Of a stretch of 64,000 bases of DNA, positions 1-10,100 are shown piece by piece. The stretch lies in contig NC_134415.1 of NCBI RefSeq assembly GCF_030867145.1, positions 8,782,417 through 8,846,416 on the forward strand, given 5' to 3'. The notes below the pieces were generated by a model. The model was not told where the DNA came from, ran no database searches, and saw nothing but the letters and a program-made list of their open reading frames with translations. The position numbers were made by a program, and so were the translations under genes. Within the stretch, counting starts at the first letter, position 1, and every line of letters begins with the position of its first letter. This DNA is from Opisthocomus hoazin (taxonomy: Eukaryota > Chordata > Aves > Opisthocomiformes > Opisthocomidae).

Positions 1-461
1 ATTGAATATTTTAACCTATTTTTCAAAATATAACGGTTCTTTAGACAACAAACACTAAAATCAGAACTAAGACAGCAACTTATAAGAAAAGGAAATCATT
101 GCAATATTTCCATGTCAAATTACGCACCTTTCTTAGAAGACAAGTACTGCACGCTGTCAGAAAGTTGCTAATATACAAATCTTTTCTAAATGTAGCAGTA
201 CAAGATACTACCTTTAAAATTACCACTTATCAGTTGAATGAAAGCAGTCATGATGTACTGTCACTGACTCAGGATTAACACAGCAACCATGACTTATTAC
301 CATCATAACTGTCAGGGACTGAAAACCTGCTACAACCAAATTAAAGAGCTGTGGGCTTCTATAAAACAACTTAATATAGACAAGTTGATTTGATATGTAA
401 TCCTCCCTATATATTCTGGATTTTATTTAAATGATTCAGGAAAATACCATTCTAATTGTAC
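1..461 (-). other. ERO1B: ERO1B intron 2 (partial)
   Basis: AT-rich intronic sequence left of exon 2. I looked for exon 3 (the VNLKRPCPFW region of ERO1) on the minus strand and did not find it, so it lies outside the window. Nothing else was recognised here. Confidence 0.75.
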
Positions 462-581
462 CTTGTAATATCTGAAGTAATCGCGTTCTTGCAGTTTCTG
501 TATTTTGGGGAAGATCTTGAAAGTATTGAAGTCATCGATGCTTTCTATGTCACATAAACAATCATCTAGGACTCCTGCGAG
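462..581 (-). CDS. ERO1B: ERO1B coding exon 2
   Basis: The acceptor is tttaaatag before CTC at 581 and the donor is gtacaatt below 462. The 120 bases encode 40 residues, from [12 protein letters not shown] to [11 protein letters not shown]. The CxC cysteines are the N-terminal structural cysteines of ERO1 enzymes, not the active-site pairs. It begins and ends in phase 0. An acceptor 7 bases further into the exon (at gcag) is possible but would break the frame with exon 1. Confidence 0.94.
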
Positions 582-3500
582 CTATTTAAAAATACATAAA
601 AATTTATTTTTAACCAAGAATTGCAATATTAACTACAGAAAAGTCCTCTAAAGAGAAAAAATGGCAGTCAAAAGAAATACTAGTGAAATGCAGTTCCACA
701 GCAAATAATTTATTTCTCATCATTAAAATACTCTACAACATACCTTACACGCTCAGAATTAGATACAGCATACCTTACACACTCAGAATTAGAAAATAAG
801 ACTGATTTTGTTTTATTCATTTTAAGTCCACCTCCAAACACAATGCTGAATCAACGTTAGCAAGATTAACACTTTCAGCCCTGAAATTTGTTGACAGATT
901 CAGTATATAGAACCTTCTGCAGAATGAGCAGCAAGACTTTCCAGACTACGAACACATGGTATATTAGCACATCAGACCCGCATACCAAGTATTCTCCTGC
1001 CAAACACTCATTAGTTGAATTGCCTAAAAAAACCCACTGTCATGCATTGACACCTTATAATTCTTCTCAAGTGTAAGAGCACTCCAGCTAGTTTCTTCAG
1101 AGGCATGGGAGAAAGGCGAAAAGGTAGTTTCGTACCCAAGAAGTCAGTAACTTCACAGTTAAACCCTATAAATAAATACCATGAAAACCAGGTGCAGGCG
1201 TCTATATTGTAAGGCTGTAAATCTATTGTGAAACTATGTCTGAACTTTTCAGGTCCCAGTTTTCATCTCGCGCCAGGACAGCAAGCTGGTTCAAGGTACT
1301 GCACTAATTGAAGACCACCTCTACGGAAGGGAGTGCCCAGGAGCGCAGAAGCGCGACTGCCAGCACAGGAGAGGAAGACAGGACTGTGCAAGCAGCAGAG
1401 AGGACAGGCCCAACTTGTAGACTCAGCCACGGCAACACTTTTGCTGAGACCCTGACAGTGTCTTAGTGAAAGGCGGAAACACTGAAAGAGTAGTTCTATG
1501 AATACCTGTATGGCAAATGTCATTAAATCTAAACTAACCACTCCTAAGCATAGCTTCTTAAACTACTACAAACATGTTTGAAAGGCCTTTCAAATGTACA
1601 TTTGAAGGCTTTTGACCATATCTAAGTGAGGGCAACCAAACACTGCTGTTAACTACTACTATTCAGCAGCTAGACAGGAAATTCATTTATATACATGGTG
1701 GCCTAGAAAGCACATAAAATAGGAAAGCCCATACATCCTATATCTTGCATGGGCTTAGAAGAACTTCTAGCTATTAAAGGGTTATGTGTAAAAGGAGACA
1801 AAAACTATTTTGTGGCTTTTTTCCTCCACAGATTTCACATAGATGAGATTATGAAATCATCTAATCTATTTTATGCATGATAAATCACTCCATCACTTTA
1901 CAGAACAGATACCCTTACATAACCAGGCTTGATGTAAGGGTCACTAGAAATTGAACTGTAGGCTTCTGCTCTTTCATGAAGCATAAAAGAGGCCTGGAAA
2001 ATGGACTTCCCTCCCAACCCCCTGTGAGAATAAAGAGGTGAGGGTATGGCAATAAAGCATTCAAGTACAAAATTCACCTTATGTAGATCCTACTCTTCCT
2101 GAGGCACTAAATAGGCTGTCCCAATTCTGCAAATCGGATACGGCAATGAAGTAGAACTCATTTAAGGGAAGCTACTTCACCCGAAGTCTTCCATGCTGTT
2201 ATGCTTGCCTTGTTAATGTTCTCTAGCTTCAAACCTGGGCAAACAGCTATGAAACAGACTACGTGTAATTACAGGTTTTTCACAAAGCCAGGAAAGCTCA
2301 CAGCCCACATGACTGCCAACTTCAATGTCAGAAGACAAAACTTGTTATTATTGATACCCACAGAAGTAAAATACCTATGCATTTTAATCTATAACAATTT
2401 CTTTAAAAAATTCAAATTTTCTTATTGATCACACATAGGCAGAAATTAATTTTGCAGTCTTTACAGGTAACACCATACCACAAAACAAACGGCAGTACAT
2501 TTCACTATAATATAAAAAGGTAAAAAGATAACTCCGAACATTTTGCTCAAGTATTATTAAACTGTATAAAGAGGATAAACCTTGTACGAAGAGCAACAAT
2601 TTATTAAGCTGAAAGCAGTAGGAAAGATCCGAGAAATTTTCTTTGGACTCAGAAGATAAAGAGTGGGAAACTATTTTGATGACCACCTCATGAAGCTATC
2701 TACTGGTTACAAAAATATTTTTACCATCTATGCAAAACCGAACGTGCTTTTTCAGAGGAGAATGTCCCAAATAAACACGCAGTAGTTACACTCAGTGTCA
2801 AATCCCCATGACAAAATAAAAAGCAACTAAGACGGCAAACTAATGGAGGTCATACCTTTGCCAGATATCTCTGATAAAATCTCGATTCTAAAAAGATCTT
2901 TGAAAATGTAGTACAGTTTACTTAGAACACTATGAAGTTTCAGAAATAAACCCTCGCCAAAATCTAGAACTGGTCTGAGAAATTATTGTAAGAAAAATTA
3001 ATTTAGTGTAAGAGAGCAAGCAAATGCAATTCTGCATTTCTTTCTCACAACTTTTTTGAAACTGTAACAGTTAGCTCCCTGTCTACACAAAATAACAAAA
3101 TCAAAGTTTCCTTGGAAGGCATGCTCTAAAATTAAGCTGTGCTATATCCGTACTAAACCACGATTTATAAAGCGGTTTGACAGCACATACTAAACACCAA
3201 CACTGCACATGGGTGGAGTCAGTTCATGGCATACTAATACAACAGCAACACAGGCCTCAAGTACCCCAGAGATACATATTTTTTACTAATCCAGGTGTAG
3301 TTTTCAGTGTTCTCACTTGCACAATGATGGAACACTCTAAGAATATGCAGAAAATGGTTTCATTTTGTCAACACCTGGATCTTCCAGCGGATTCTTTTTC
3401 AAACTGGACACCTCAAAATAACAGCAGTGTATTACACAGTTAAAAATATGTATTGCAAGACCTACTTTGCTAGTCACACAATTGGTATTTTGCCTTTTTT

Positions 3501-5292
3501 AAATTGAGCTATACTAGTTAACTTTGTCCACAAACACAGAGCCAAACTGTACTGTAAGTTATCACAACTTTTATTACAATAGCCAAGTATCAAGCTTTCT
3601 TTTCATCTGTTAATTAGTCTGAACTCTGCGATAAACTCTAAAAGCATTAGCCTAATATGATTTGTGTTCAAGAAGCCATCTAACATTGAACAGCTGTTAC
3701 TTCTTCTGTATTTCCAATACGCTTATCAAAGTATTTCAATGTATTGTCAAACTGAGTTTTAGTTCTTGTACAGACATCAGAGCTGTACCCGAGATGTTAA
3801 AAGTTCTAACTTATCTTCTCCAAGATAAATCAACCTTTCAGAAGAAAAGGTCAATGTCCAACCTGCATCGATTTCTCCTTATGAAATCTGTAAAGAGAAA
3901 CGTATACTGCACTTCAACATCAAGAACAACCTGAATAAAGACATATATTAACAAGCAGTCTATTCATGCAAACAACCTTATTAGTGTTATCAGGTTGTCG
4001 TACTTTAATTGTTTCAACAATTAGAAGACCACCTGGGATACCTTGTTCTTTTCCTTCATGTTTTACTTTACCATAGCTGCAGAATGAGAGAAAAGCTGTA
4101 ACACGACTCCAAGCACTAATGACTAGCTTATCACTTCCCTGTGCAAGTCAAACTCTAGGTGTTTAAACCCTGAACACGATATGCTCACAATTTTATGAAA
4201 TAGCAGCAGCCAGTCTCTCTGCCAAGCATAACAAGAAAACCATGCCAGTTTGTTAATGGTTTCTTTAAGAATCCCAATTCAATCAGCATTTAGTTACGCT
4301 AAAATAGCTACTAAAATAAGGGATTTTCAAACCTGAGAAAAACCCAATTTACAACAAAATAAACCTGCAATAAAAACTGTCTGTGCTAGTAGAAAATAGA
4401 AGAAAAATAACAATCAGACACAAAAGACAAACTTTGCTCTGCATGGACGTTACTCTTCATATTTCCACATAAACTCACTCCAATGTCTTCGGACCAGCTG
4501 AAACCCTTCCCTACTTGACACCAGCTATGATTTCAAGCCACAGTCATCCCGCTGATGAGCAGCAAAGTCCCACCTACAGACACGCGTCCTTCGGAAGCCG
4601 TGCAGGCAGTTTACAGCAAGAAGGAGCGCTCTGATCCTTCTCTGTAATGTGGGCAAACGGACACGACCTAAGCACAAGCCAAGCCCGGGCGCTGACGTTA
4701 CCATTCAAACACACGGCTTCTCATCGACTTCCTAAGGACACCGAAGTTTCTGCCTGAAGCCAAGGGTGCGATCCAACGCAGAGCTCCTCCACAGAACACC
4801 CCGGTGACAGCAAGCAGCCTTCCCGGGATTAAACAACCCCGGGATCGTTACAACCAGGGTACCACCGGTGGTTCTCCGGTCAGCCAGCTGCTCCCCTCGC
4901 TGCAGCAGCGGGGCCCCACGGACCGGAGGCACCCGGCCCCGGGCTGGATCCCAGCAGGCAGCAGCCGCCGGGTATCAGAGGAACGACGCGGGGGACAGGC
5001 TCCCGCCAGGGATCCCCACCGCGGCCCTCGCCGCCTCCTGCAGCCCGCGACGGGGAGGATCTCGGCTCTCCGTCCCCTCAGGCAGAGGCGTCCGCGGCCC
5101 TACCGACAGCATCCCTGCCCGGCCGCGCTCCCTCCCCTCCCCGCCGTGAGGGGACCCCGCCGCATCGTCCCACCCGCCGCCGGCTCCTACCTGAGCCTCC
5201 GCTGCCAGGGCGCAGCCGAGCACCGCCAGCAGCCGCGCCGCCAGCCGTGCCCTCGCCGCCGTGCCGCGGGCGCCACCACCGCCGCCGCTCAT
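462..5292 (-). CDS. ERO1B: ERO1B 5' part, ER oxidoreductin-1 beta (partial)
   Basis: The minus strand carries the first two coding exons of ERO1B (5191-5292 and 462-581). The remaining exons lie beyond the left edge. ERO1 proteins are FAD-dependent luminal ER oxidases that re-oxidise protein disulfide isomerase and pass electrons to oxygen. Exon 1 encodes 34 residues: a Gly run, an Arg-Ala region and a hydrophobic stretch ending AAEAQ, which reads as an ER signal peptide; the human exon is also 34 residues by my recall. Exon 2 encodes 40 residues including DDCLCDI and [10 protein letters not shown], nearly identical to human. The two exons join in phase 0. The first ATG is at 5292; the frame is open further upstream but only through a GTG. 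The FAD domain and the catalytic cysteine pairs are outside the window. ERO1A is the other candidate, but neighbouring EDARADD, LGALS8 and HEATR1 favour ERO1B. Confidence 0.93.
582..5190 (-). other. ERO1B: ERO1B intron 1
   Basis: About 4.6 kb of mostly AT-rich intron, turning GC-rich above about 4.8 kb where it enters the CpG island. It contains a 30-base tandem duplication (739-798). No convincing coding exon or interspersed repeat was seen. Confidence 0.75.
739..798. repeat. 30-bp tandem duplication
   Basis: Two adjacent copies of a unit starting cataccttacac, at 739 and 769, with the core ctcagaattaga in both. One base difference (g/a) lies near the middle and the last bases diverge. It sits in ERO1B intron 1 with no evident function. 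Confidence 0.8.
5191..5292 (-). CDS. ERO1B: ERO1B coding exon 1 (signal peptide)
   Basis: ATG is at 5292-5290 on the minus strand and the exon ends with codon CAG at 5193-5191, followed by donor gtaggagcc. It encodes 34 residues: [10 protein letters not shown] at the start, then an Ala/Leu hydrophobic core ending in AEAQ, typical of a cleavable signal peptide. It ends in phase 0. Confidence 0.92.
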
Positions 5293-5567
5293 GCTGCCGC
5301 TCCGCCCGCCGCGGCTCACGGGGGAGGGCGGCCCTCGCCCCGCCGCGCAGCAGCGGCCGCCACAGGAAGGAGAGGGGCGAACCGCGGGGCGGCGGCGGCG
5401 GCGTCTCCTGCCGGCGCGCCCGCTGCCGCCTGCGGCGGGACCCGTCGGGCGGGGGCGCCGCGCTCACCTCAACCTGCCCGCCCGCCGCCGCCACGGCACC
5501 GAGACGCGCGCGTACGGGCCCCTCGCGCCGCCGCCGCCCAAACGGCCGCTCCCCCGGCAGCCGCGCG

Positions 5568-5586
5568 GCATCTCGGGAACGGTAGT
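5568..5586 (-). promoter_or_regulatory. ZNF143/Staf-like binding site
   Basis: On the minus strand the bases read ACTACCGTTCCCGAGATGC, which keeps the ACTAC, TTCCC and ATGC blocks and spacing of the long ZNF143 (SBS) consensus ACTACAATTCCCAGAATGC. It lies about 276 bases upstream of the ERO1B ATG. Such sites are common in TATA-less CpG promoters. This is a motif match only. Confidence 0.5.
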
Positions 5587-5641
5587 CCGCGCGCGCGCGC
5601 GCACCACCTCCCCCTCCGCCCCCCTCCCCGCCGCGCGGCGC

Positions 5642-5660
5642 CCAATCGGAGAGGACCACG
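5642..5660 (+). promoter_or_regulatory. ER stress response element (ERSE)
   Basis: The bases read CCAAT (5642-5646), nine spacer bases (5647-5655), then CCACG (5656-5660): an exact match to the ERSE consensus CCAAT-N9-CCACG, bound by NF-Y together with ATF6 or XBP1. It lies 350 bases upstream of the ERO1B ATG, in reverse orientation to the gene. ERO1-beta is known as an unfolded-protein-response target, so the site fits its job. Function here is inferred. Confidence 0.7.
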
Positions 5661-6087
5661 CGCGCCTCCAAAACAAGCGGCGAGGGAGAGGGCGCTTGCG
5701 CGCGGCGGGGCGGGGCGTGCGATGACCGCGCGGCGACGTGTGAGAGGAGGCACGAGCGGCGTTGGGCGGGAGGGGGCCGCCACCGGGGAGTTGGAATGTG
5801 CGGGGCCCGCGGGCGGCCTTGGGGCGGGCGCCTCGGCGGGACGGGGGGTGCTGGGAGGGAGGTTGCGTCTTGCTGGTGCTGGGAGGGGAACTGGGGGTGT
5901 GGAAGGGGCGTTTTTCCTCCACGCTAAACTCCCTGCTCTCAGCGCAGCTGCTGCTGTGAGGAGGTTGCCATATAAAGGTGGGCACGCACAGGGGTTTTTT
6001 AAGAGCGAGGAGTACAGGGAGGTCGGACATACGGCTTTGCCTTGTCTGATTCCCTCACCTGTTCCCTTTCAGAGCAAGGGTGAAAGT

Positions 6088-7105
6088 CACAGAATCACAG
6101 AGTGTTCGGAGTTGGAAGGGACCTCTGTGGGTCATCTAGTCCAACCCCCTGCCGAAGCAGGGTCACCTACGGCAGGCTGCACAGGACCTTGTCCAGGCGG
6201 GTCTTGAATATCTCCAGAAAAGCAGACTCCACAGCCCCCCTGGGCAGCCTGTGCCAGGGCTCCGTCACCCTCAGAAGGAGGAAGTTCTTCCTCATGTTCA
6301 GGTGGAACTTCCTCTGCCTCAGTTTGTGCCCATTGCCCCTTGTCCTGTCGCTGGGCACCACTGAAAAGAGTCTGGCCCCATCCTCCTGACACCCACCCTT
6401 CAGATATTTATAAGCATTTATAAGGTCCCCTTGCAGCCTTCTCTTCTCCAGGCTAAACAAGCCCAGCTCCCTCAACCTCTCCTCGTAGGGGAGATGCTCC
6501 AGTCCCCTCACCATCCTCGTAGCCCTCCGCTGGACTCTCTCCAGTAGCTCCTCATCTTTCTTGACCTGGGGAGCCCAGAACTGGACACAGGACTCCAGAT
6601 GAGGCCTCACCAGGGCAGTGTAGAGGGGAAGGAGAACCTCCCTCATCCTGCTGGCCACACTCCTCCTAATGCATCCCAGGATCCCATTGGCCTTCTTGGC
6701 AGCCAGGGCACACTGCTGGCTCATGGTTAACCTGTCATCCACCAGGACACCCAGGTCTCTCTCCGCAGAGCTGCTCTCCAGCATGTCCACCCCAAGCCTG
6801 TACTGGTGCCTGGGGTTGTTCCTCCCCAGGTGAAGGACCCTGCTTTTGCCTTTGTTGAACCTCATCAGGTTCCTTTCTGCCCAACTTTCCAGCCTATCCA
6901 GGTCACGCTGAATGGCAGCACAGCCTTCTGGTGTGTCTACCACTCCTCCCAGTTTGGTGTCATCAGCAAACTTGCTGAGGGTACATTCTAACTCTTCATC
7001 CAGGTCGTTGATGAAGAAATTGAACAGGACTGGGCCCAGTACTGACCCCTGAGGGACACCACTAGTTACCAGCCTCCAACTAGACTCAGTGCCGCTGGTG
7101 ACAAG
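6088..7105 (-). mobile_element. CR1 LINE, 5'-truncated, with open RT frame
   Basis: The plus strand begins with cacagaatcacagag, the reverse complement of a CR1 3' end, and the element runs about 1 kb on the minus strand. Its frame is open from about 7100 to the stop at 6167: [13 protein letters not shown], then the reverse transcriptase catalytic box FADD (codons at 6970-6959), then the RT thumb region ending in [13 protein letters not shown]. The upstream half of ORF2 and ORF1 are missing, as in nearly all CR1 copies. It lies about 800 bases upstream of the ERO1B start codon, just outside the CpG island. Confidence 0.93.
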
Positions 7106-10100
7106 TCAATGGAAAAGCTATAGACTCTCCATCCACAGGCTTTTTTTTTTTTTTTAAATGCATTTTTTTAGTTGTACCCCCCCCACCACGTTTTTCAGAG
7201 GAGGCACAGGCTACTGTGCAGTACATTGAAGCCTACAGGACGGGAAGAAGGTGCTTTCAGCTGTGGTTTCACGTTACGGCTAAGATAATGAACTACTGAG
7301 TTGTGTGGAAAGAGGCAGTCCTATTTCTCCCTCTCCTCCCTCCTTCTGCAGGTTCCCCATCCCATGTGTCAGACCCAGGAGTCCTAAAGTTGCATCTTAA
7401 ATCAATTCAGCTACTTGAGCGGATTTTTTTTTTTCCCCCCCTTAGGGATAATTTTCTGCCAGAGCAGCCAGCTGAGCTCACTGTATGTCTGCTTCATCAC
7501 TCGGCCTGATCCAGGCAAAGAGGCAAGGGCACATACCCTGGTAGGAAAAAGAGAGGGTAGGACCATCCCTTCCAGTGTCTGCTTCCTGTTAGATTACCTA
7601 CACCTAACTTTATTTTGTGATTTACTAAATTTTTACTGACCCCTTAGAGAGACTGGTTGGCACTTGAGAGGTTGAAAGTTGCCGTATGACATGAGTTGAA
7701 TTTCTCTAGCTGTGCTTTGCCAATAGCTATTTGAACAGGTCTAAGACTGCTCCTCCTGCTTCTTTTCAGTTCGTTTCAAAATCTGAAAGAAAAAATATAA
7801 CAACAAAAAACTACAAACCAGCTCAGAAACAATTTTTTGCTCCCGACAGTTAAATGTATATCTGTAACTCACTTCCAGAATTGCAAAAATTCATACTCTT
7901 CTGGAAAAATATGAGTGTTGCACTGAATTCATGTGCAGTGTTGTTGGAATTAGTGTTTTATTTTCAATCCATGTGCTAACCCAGGTTCTTCTTCCACACT
8001 TTCAGTTAGAGGAGAATACTTCTTTACTGGAGTATGGAGACAAGCTTTAAGGTCGAGGAAACTATTTCAGAGAGCTTGTAAGTTTTTAGATTGGCCATTG
8101 TTATTTGCTTACAAATTAATTCAAATTAGTTTTCCATTAGATTTGTCCTTAAGTGCCAGTGTGTCACAGATTTTGCGTTGCTGAAAATGGCTTGAAAAGA
8201 TGAAGGATTGGTAGCTTTGAGTTACAGAGACCACAAAATGGAGTAGGCAGTAGTTTTGTAGTTTGGTCCCAGAGAGATGATGTAATTCCTCCTTCATTTC
8301 CTTTCTGGAGTACAGGCAATAGACCTATCATTTGGGAAGGATTAAATGAGAATCTATTCCTACTTTCAGCGTCAGTGGACCAGTAAATTCTCTAGGTGTT
8401 TGAGAAGAAATGGCAGAACAGCTAATACTAATATTTACATTACCATAATTTGCTCCCACTATCAGTACTCCATACTTTGTCACAAGTGGTTTGTACTTCT
8501 CACAAAGGAACTGTTTCTGTTTAGCAGATTCACATAATTCATTGTATTTGTTTGCATTTTGTAGCTTTGATTCTGGAGTAAATTTTCTATCATGGGTATT
8601 TTAAAAAGCCCTGAAACCTTGGAAGAATGAAGCACTTGCACTGCGTAAAGGACTATGCAAATTAGATATAAACTATCGTATTTTCTACCTCATAGTGTTC
8701 ACTCAGTTGTCAGTTCAGAACATTTTATGTGAGTTAAAGAAAGTACTTTATTTCTTCACTTCTGGCAGATCTTATCCTACTTGCATTGAAAGTCAGTAGC
8801 AGTTTAGTTTTTGACTGCCAGGTTGGTATCGTAAGGAATTGGCTGTGTAAAGGTATAATGAATAATTTTAAGAGGCAAAAACCAGAAGTTAATTCCTTGT
8901 GTACATAAGCATTATCTGCTCTACCAGAGCTGAATTTAGCTTAATACAATTTTCTAAACTCTAGAGTATTTTCAATCTTATTTTATGTTTTAGTGTTGAT
9001 TTCAACCTATGAATGCTAATTTGGTAGTGGTATAAAAATGTTTAAAAAAAAAAAAGTAAAAATCCTAATCTAGTGTTTCTTTGTGAAATCAGTTTCTAGA
9101 AATGGCTGCAGAAGAAACAGTCTTACAATCGTAAATGAAACCTGACAGCATGTTACAAGGCTGGGAGTACCTACTAAGCCTGTTTCTTTTAAAGAAATTT
9201 GCCATGATGCTATAATATATTTGGCAAGGGCTGAGGACAAGCCTTTACTGGGGAGAGCGATAATCACAGTTTACAGCTTGCTGGGCTTATGAAAAAAGTC
9301 TGGCATATATATTTAATTTTTCAATGTACATTGTACAATGTACATGCTTGGCGTAAGAACAAATATCTTCTGTGATCTTGTAATATGCATTGCTGTTAAA
9401 AACGTTGACAGTTTTATTTGCAAGCTCTAACATTTTCTTTCTACGTGCGAGCAAAGAAAGCCTTGAACACAGCAACTAAAACCATTATTATGTATTAGTA
9501 AATGAGAGTTAAATAATGTGCATCAGAGTCACCTCTTCCCCATCACAACATTGGTCTCTAGAGTGGACAGAGATCTGGGTGCACCAGAGAGTGACAGACA
9601 GTCTTTTAGTGGATACAACACATGTGCAATTACCAAAGTTGCCGTTGGCCTGCAGTGGGAAATAAAACTGATAAAGTCCTGCTACTGTTCTTATGTTAGC
9701 TCCATCAGTGCTTTTTACTCAGCTGTTATTTGCCAGAATTACAGAGCTTATGCACTCTGGTTGTACACAGAAATCATGATCTGTGATCATCAACCGTGTA
9801 AAAATGTGTCTTAGAAATTATTATGGACCAATTAAAGTGAACAAACGGCAAAACAGGGTGGCTTCACGTTTTGTATTAGGAGAAGCTTGGTAAATTCCAG
9901 CTGCTTTGCCAAGTTCATGAGCTAGATTTCAGTAATCTGAAATGTGGATTTCTGGAAATTTTTTGCCCTTGAAACTTTTGCCTTTATTTATTTTTCCAAT
10001 TAACATTTGAATGAGTCCTTTCTAAACTTAGGAGAGTAAACCAGAGGAATCAATATGTCACAAACTTCTGTTTAAGCCTGGCAAACAGCAGCGGTGGGAC

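Larger units (their letters stand above)
4900..5960. promoter_or_regulatory. ERO1B: CpG-island promoter of ERO1B
   Basis: About 1 kb that is extremely G+C and CpG rich, with a (CG)n tract near 5587-5601. It covers ERO1B exon 1 and its upstream region, between AT-rich flanks. The ERO1B start site is expected between the ATG (5292) and about 5.6 kb but cannot be fixed from sequence. No TATA box is seen at the expected place. It holds the ERSE and ZNF143-like sites listed separately. Confidence 0.85.

Noticed and set aside
5293-5319. Extended ERO1B start nine codons upstream of the ATG
   Set aside because: The codon at 5319-5317 is GTG. The first ATG (5292) gives a 34-residue first exon of the same length as human.
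5968-5976. TATA-like catataaag on the plus strand
   Set aside because: No gene starts downstream of it; the CR1 element begins 110 bases later and the ERO1B promoter faces the other way.
4804-6207. 467-codon open frame on the plus strand, and several shorter ones on both strands
   Set aside because: It lies in the ERO1B CpG island, where stop codons are rare. The protein is Arg/Pro/Ala/Gly low-complexity in every frame, and the real exon there is ERO1B exon 1 on the minus strand.
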